NCBI GenBank assembly: GCA_963920665.1
Contig: OY987263.1
Location: 34,088,547 to 34,152,546, forward strand
Length of the DNA stretch: 64,000 bases
Direction of reading: 5' to 3'
Source of the DNA: Straminergon stramineum
Lineage: Eukaryota; Streptophyta; Bryopsida; Hypnales; Calliergonaceae
Shown here: positions 60,354 through 64,000 of the stretch, one piece after another
Layout: each line of letters begins with the position of its first letter
How positions within the stretch are numbered: position 1 is the stretch's first letter
The notes under the pieces: generated by a model
Seen by the model: only the letters and a program-made list of their open reading frames with translations
Told to the model about the DNA's origin: nothing
The model's database searches: none
Made by a program: the position numbers and the translations under genes

Positions 60354-61293
60354 GGTGATTGCAAGAAACACTTGTCCTACTTTTTGTCTTCTTGCCCTTG
60401 GATAGGTAATTTGTGCTCATAACTTCAGCATTGTTAGTCTTTTTGGTGTGAAATTTGGAACAAAGGTACATGCAACAATTTCAGACATTGAGTAATTTTT
60501 AAAAAAAAATTCAAATTCGTTTACTCTTTTTAAAATGCTGTCAATTGGATGTTTATTTTGGCATTAGGGGGGGAGGGGGGTAGTACTATTTTCGACCCAA
60601 AAATGCGAATTGAAAGCGACAAATTAGATTTGTTGGAGGTGTACTACCTTTTCAAGGACTAAGGAGAATTTTTTGTGAAAATAGCAACATGTCAATTGCG
60701 CACATGGGGTCAAAGTGATCTTTCCTTTGCAAGAAGGCTGCGAAGAGGGGAAAAATTTCCTACATGAATTTTTTGGTGCAAAGCAAGTGCAATCTTCTCT
60801 AGCAAAATGGCTTTTTTAATGGCATTTTTTGAATTTTCTTTGAATTACTAAAAATGAAAAGATCCACAAACCCCTACTTTGTTACTTTTCGCTCCTAATG
60901 GCTTTTGTAGTACTCCATAGTAGTCTGTAGTACTTCATACACTTGTAGAAAACACTGTTCTAGACAACAAAAACCAATTGACATTTTTTTTAAACTGCAT
61001 TGCATAGAATGTAAATTCTTGAAAACTGTATTGTGGTCAATTCAATTTTTTTGTTTTTTAGCAGAAAACATAGAAAAATGTCAATTGAATTTTGTTGACT
61101 GAAACAATGTTTTCTACTAGTGATAGTTCTGAATCGACGATTCAGATCTATAGGTGTCCTGAATCGACAATTAGGACCTACCACTGTGCTACTAACACAC
61201 AGTATTGATTGATACTTTTGTATAGTATTGTCAATCCTGTGCTCAAAATCTGTGTTTCGAGCCAAAAGTGTGAAGTGTTTTTTGCAATCACCC
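60354..61293. mobile_element. MITE with GGTGATTGCAAGAAACAC ends, copy 2
   Basis: The left GGTGATTGCAAGAAACAC and right GTGTTTTTTGCAATCACCC are inverted with one mismatch. AATTAAG lies just outside both ends and may be a target duplication. 940 bp, non-coding. Contains a G-run (about 60568-60585). Confidence 0.78.
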
Positions 61294-61553
61294 TGAATTA
61301 AGTCCAAAGTTCACTAGTATAATTCACCCATATAGCAATATTTTTTACAATGTTTGAACATTCAAAATTACTACAAAACGACTAAATGTTGTCCAAACTC
61401 CAAAGAACACAACTTCTTTGAATAGGTTTGCTGGAAAAGGTTACAACCAATATTTTGATAAAATGTCACCATTTTTCCACCATTTTCCATTCATTTTCTA
61501 AGATTGGTATATGTTTTAGACCATACGGTTTGAACCTTCAAGTGCCAAATTTG

Positions 61554-63008
61554 GGGTGATTGCAAGTAAGACTGGTACTATTTTGTGTCACATTTGGAAT
61601 GATGGAGTTGTTATGTGCTATAACTTTTGAAGTATGAACCCAATTAACTTGAAATTTCTATTGGAGATGGCTAACTTGATAGTAATGAGATCACTTATTT
61701 TTCAGAAATTTTCAAAAATCAATTTATAATTAAATTTGAAGTTAACTAATTTATCACACTTTTCAATTTAGGGATTTTTAGTATTGGGGAGTACCCAAAA
61801 TTAATGATATAGAGACGAAAGGGTCATTGCAAGAAACATCAGTCCTATTTTTCGTCACAATGAGAGTGATGCTTTTGTTATTTGCTATAACTTTTGAAGC
61901 ACAAGTCCAATGAATATGAAATTTCTATGGAACATGTCTAACTTGATGGTAATCAGATCCTTTTTTTTTAAATTAAAAAAAATCATTTTATATTTAAAAA
62001 TCGTTTTTGTTAATTTATCACAAAATGCAGTTTAGGGGTTTTCACTATGTTGGGAGTCCCCAAATTTTATGATCTAGAGTTGAAAATTTCATGGTCTATT
62101 TGTATATTAGGAAATCATGTATCTACCAAAGGAAATTTGAAAATATATTATTTTATGTCCTCCGCATGAGTGCAAACAACACTCCCATTGCATACAATTT
62201 TTGAACATTGAAGATGGTTCTAATATCATTCTTTTCTTGAAATCTAATCTTCATCAACTCTTCCCAAATGGAAAATTTTTAATTTAAAAAATTATTCTTT
62301 TCCTATTTATTACAACTTAAAATGTGAAAGTGCCAATTTTCATGAGAATTGGCACTTTTCTAGTTCTCCTACCTAGAGAATTTTTCTACAGTTCTCCTTC
62401 CTATGGTACCTTCTTCTTAAAGGTTTGTACATTAAAAATATTTTTTCCATTTAAAAAAATTTATTTTTCTAATTATAAAGTACTCCCCAAAAAATAAGAG
62501 TACTATGGAAAATGCTACAGAAAATGGACAATGTTTGTTGCAATGACCCAAAATTTTTGTGGTCTATTCCCAAACTAGGCAAGCAAGTGCCTACCAAAAA
62601 TCACTTACAAAAACATTATTTTATGTCCTCTACATTCATGCAAACATGGCTCCTTTGTGCACACAATTTTGAACATTGAACATGGTTTCAAGATCATTCT
62701 CTTGGTGAAATCTCTTCACCATAAAGTCTTCCCAATTTTTAGTTTCTTTGAAAAAAAATTCCTATTTTTTACAAATTAAAAAGTGAATGTGCCTATTTTC
62801 ATGAGATTTTGCACTTTTCTAGTTCTCCTACTTAGAGAAATTTTCTACGCTTTTCCTTCCTAGGGTACCTTCTCTTAAAGGTGTGTACATTAAACATATT
62901 TTTTACATTTATTAAAATTTTCTTTTTGAATTATACAATACTCCCAAAAAAATCATGAGTATTGTGCAAAATGCTACAAAAACTGGAGGGTGTTTCTTGC
63001 AATGACCC
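61554..63008. mobile_element. Outer GGGTGATTGC-type MITE, copy 3, split by copy 4
   Basis: The left part 61554-61820 and the right part 62551-63008 together make one element of about 725 bp. The left end is GGGGTGATTGCAAGTAAGACT and the right end TTTCTTGCAATGACCC. They are separated by a sibling element, so the order of homologous units is A A' B B'. Confidence 0.75.
61821..62550. mobile_element. Inner GGGTCATTGC-type MITE, copy 4, nested in copy 3
   Basis: The left end GGGTCATTGCAAGAAACA is inverted at TGTTTGTTGCAATGACCC (one mismatch). 730 bp. Its first 270 bp match 61554-61820 and its remainder matches 62551-63008, each in direct orientation. The point where it sits in copy 3 corresponds to GAAAAATTT within its own body. 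Confidence 0.78.
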
Positions 63009-64000
63009 TTTGTGGAATACCACCATTTTAATGAAATATTTGTTTTATATGTTTGCTAAAGTATGTTCCAACATTTTTAGGGTAGCTTTGTTAAAATAAT
63101 GTAGTTGAAGCATCTTCCAAAATATTGCATATAGCTAAACTTGTTGTTTAACCCTCCAAATTCTAGTAGTCCTTTTCACCTTCACAAATTCATTCTTAAG
63201 ATCCTCAAAGAAACTACCTTTACCATCACTAGAAATCATACATTTACACATGCACTAATCCTTTAATGTTTTATGTGTTTGAAAGATTTAAACATCATTT
63301 TATTGTAACTAAAGTAGGAGGTGCTAAAAATGCCCATTTATGAGTACATTGGCTTAGGATCTATTCTATGCTGACCAAGTCATTTTCTCACAAAATTTCA
63401 AGGAAAGAAGACAAGGAGATACATACATTCCAATTTGATTTGGAAATGTTAGACCTAAATTGAATTAGATAGGATATTCTAAAGTTCACAACAAGAGGGT
63501 GTTATTGAAGGCCATAGGTGCTACCATCAAACGTCAAAAGTTGTCTATCAATGGTGCAAATGGTGTCTCAAAATGAAGGCATGCAAATCTTAAACTAAAA
63601 CAACATGATGTATGCAATTGTTTAGGATGGCACAAAGTGATCCGCCACTCATAATTCCACATTATTTACATGATTGAAATTTTGTCTACTTCTAAATCAA
63701 ACTTCCTTCTTCCCTCTCCAACTGCTCATAAAATTGTACAATAGTAATCCCCGAATGGTACCAATTCATCACTAGACAATTTTTCATTCCTATAAGGTAG
63801 ACTAGACCATTCCAGTCATTGCCTAATTCTATCATCCTACTTTGGGCCCCAATTCCTTTTACTCATCATCCAAATCTATTTGTTTTGTGACAAAATCATT
63901 GCATTAATGCTAACATGGGATAATATATCAATCTTTTAATCATTAATACTTAAATACCATTGGATACATGGGAAAGCAATATTGGGTTGTTTACAAGCAG
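63009..64000. other. AT-rich sequence, no gene seen
   Basis: No bounded repeat or coding frame recognised to the end of the window. Confidence 0.4.

Overview
The window looks like nuclear DNA of a land plant. It has spliced genes with GT/AG introns, a chlorophyll a/b-binding LHCII gene of the LHCB3 type, and a lipase resembling the two-gene Arabidopsis family At1g73920/At1g18460. Small GC-richer gene islands sit in long AT-rich stretches full of short inverted-repeat DNA transposons. A bryophyte, perhaps a moss, would fit, but this is inference. No rRNA, tRNA or CRISPR array was seen.

Genes. (1) A 10-exon plus-strand gene at 3572-8439 encodes a 743-residue alpha/beta-hydrolase lipase. (2) A minus-strand gene at 15602-15150 encodes a 150-residue charged, probably nucleolar protein behind a telobox promoter. 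(3) A 3-exon plus-strand gene at 22517-24112 encodes LHCB3. It is followed by a tandem copy of its own 3' end that is frameshifted, and by a perfect 76-bp tandem duplication. (4) A poorly resolved minus-strand gene or pseudogene lies at 33729-32479. (5) A decayed hAT transposase lies at about 39235-41400. (6) A complete hAT transposon spans 52952-58084, with TIRs, a perfect 8-bp target duplication and an apparently intact 3-exon, 921-residue transposase.

Mobile-element landscape. The commonest signal is a set of elements flanked by TTAA, with ends starting CCC(C)TA. They are found at 1080-1680, 12021-12584, 12589-13398 (with a second one nested at 12941-13164), 13940-14044, 18418-21558 (with one at 20084-20350), 28571-29137 and 30752-31337, with further ends at 36799, 42334, 43746 and 50697. 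A TTAA target plus CCC termini is the hallmark of the piggyBac superfamily, which is not a usual inhabitant of plant genomes; no piggyBac transposase was seen here. A second family, with GGGT(C/G)ATTGCAAGAAA ends, fills 59.1-63.0 kb and includes one copy nested in another. Other foldback elements lie at 2303-3193 (immediately upstream of the lipase gene), 17807-18052, 25227-25833 and 27768-28137.

The most unusual structure is in the hAT element. One end carries eight GGCGA motifs, of which the last seven steps are 32, 34, 32, 32, 32, 32 and 32 bp (about three helical turns each). The other end carries a looser set in the same orientation. This looks like a helically phased transposase-binding array.
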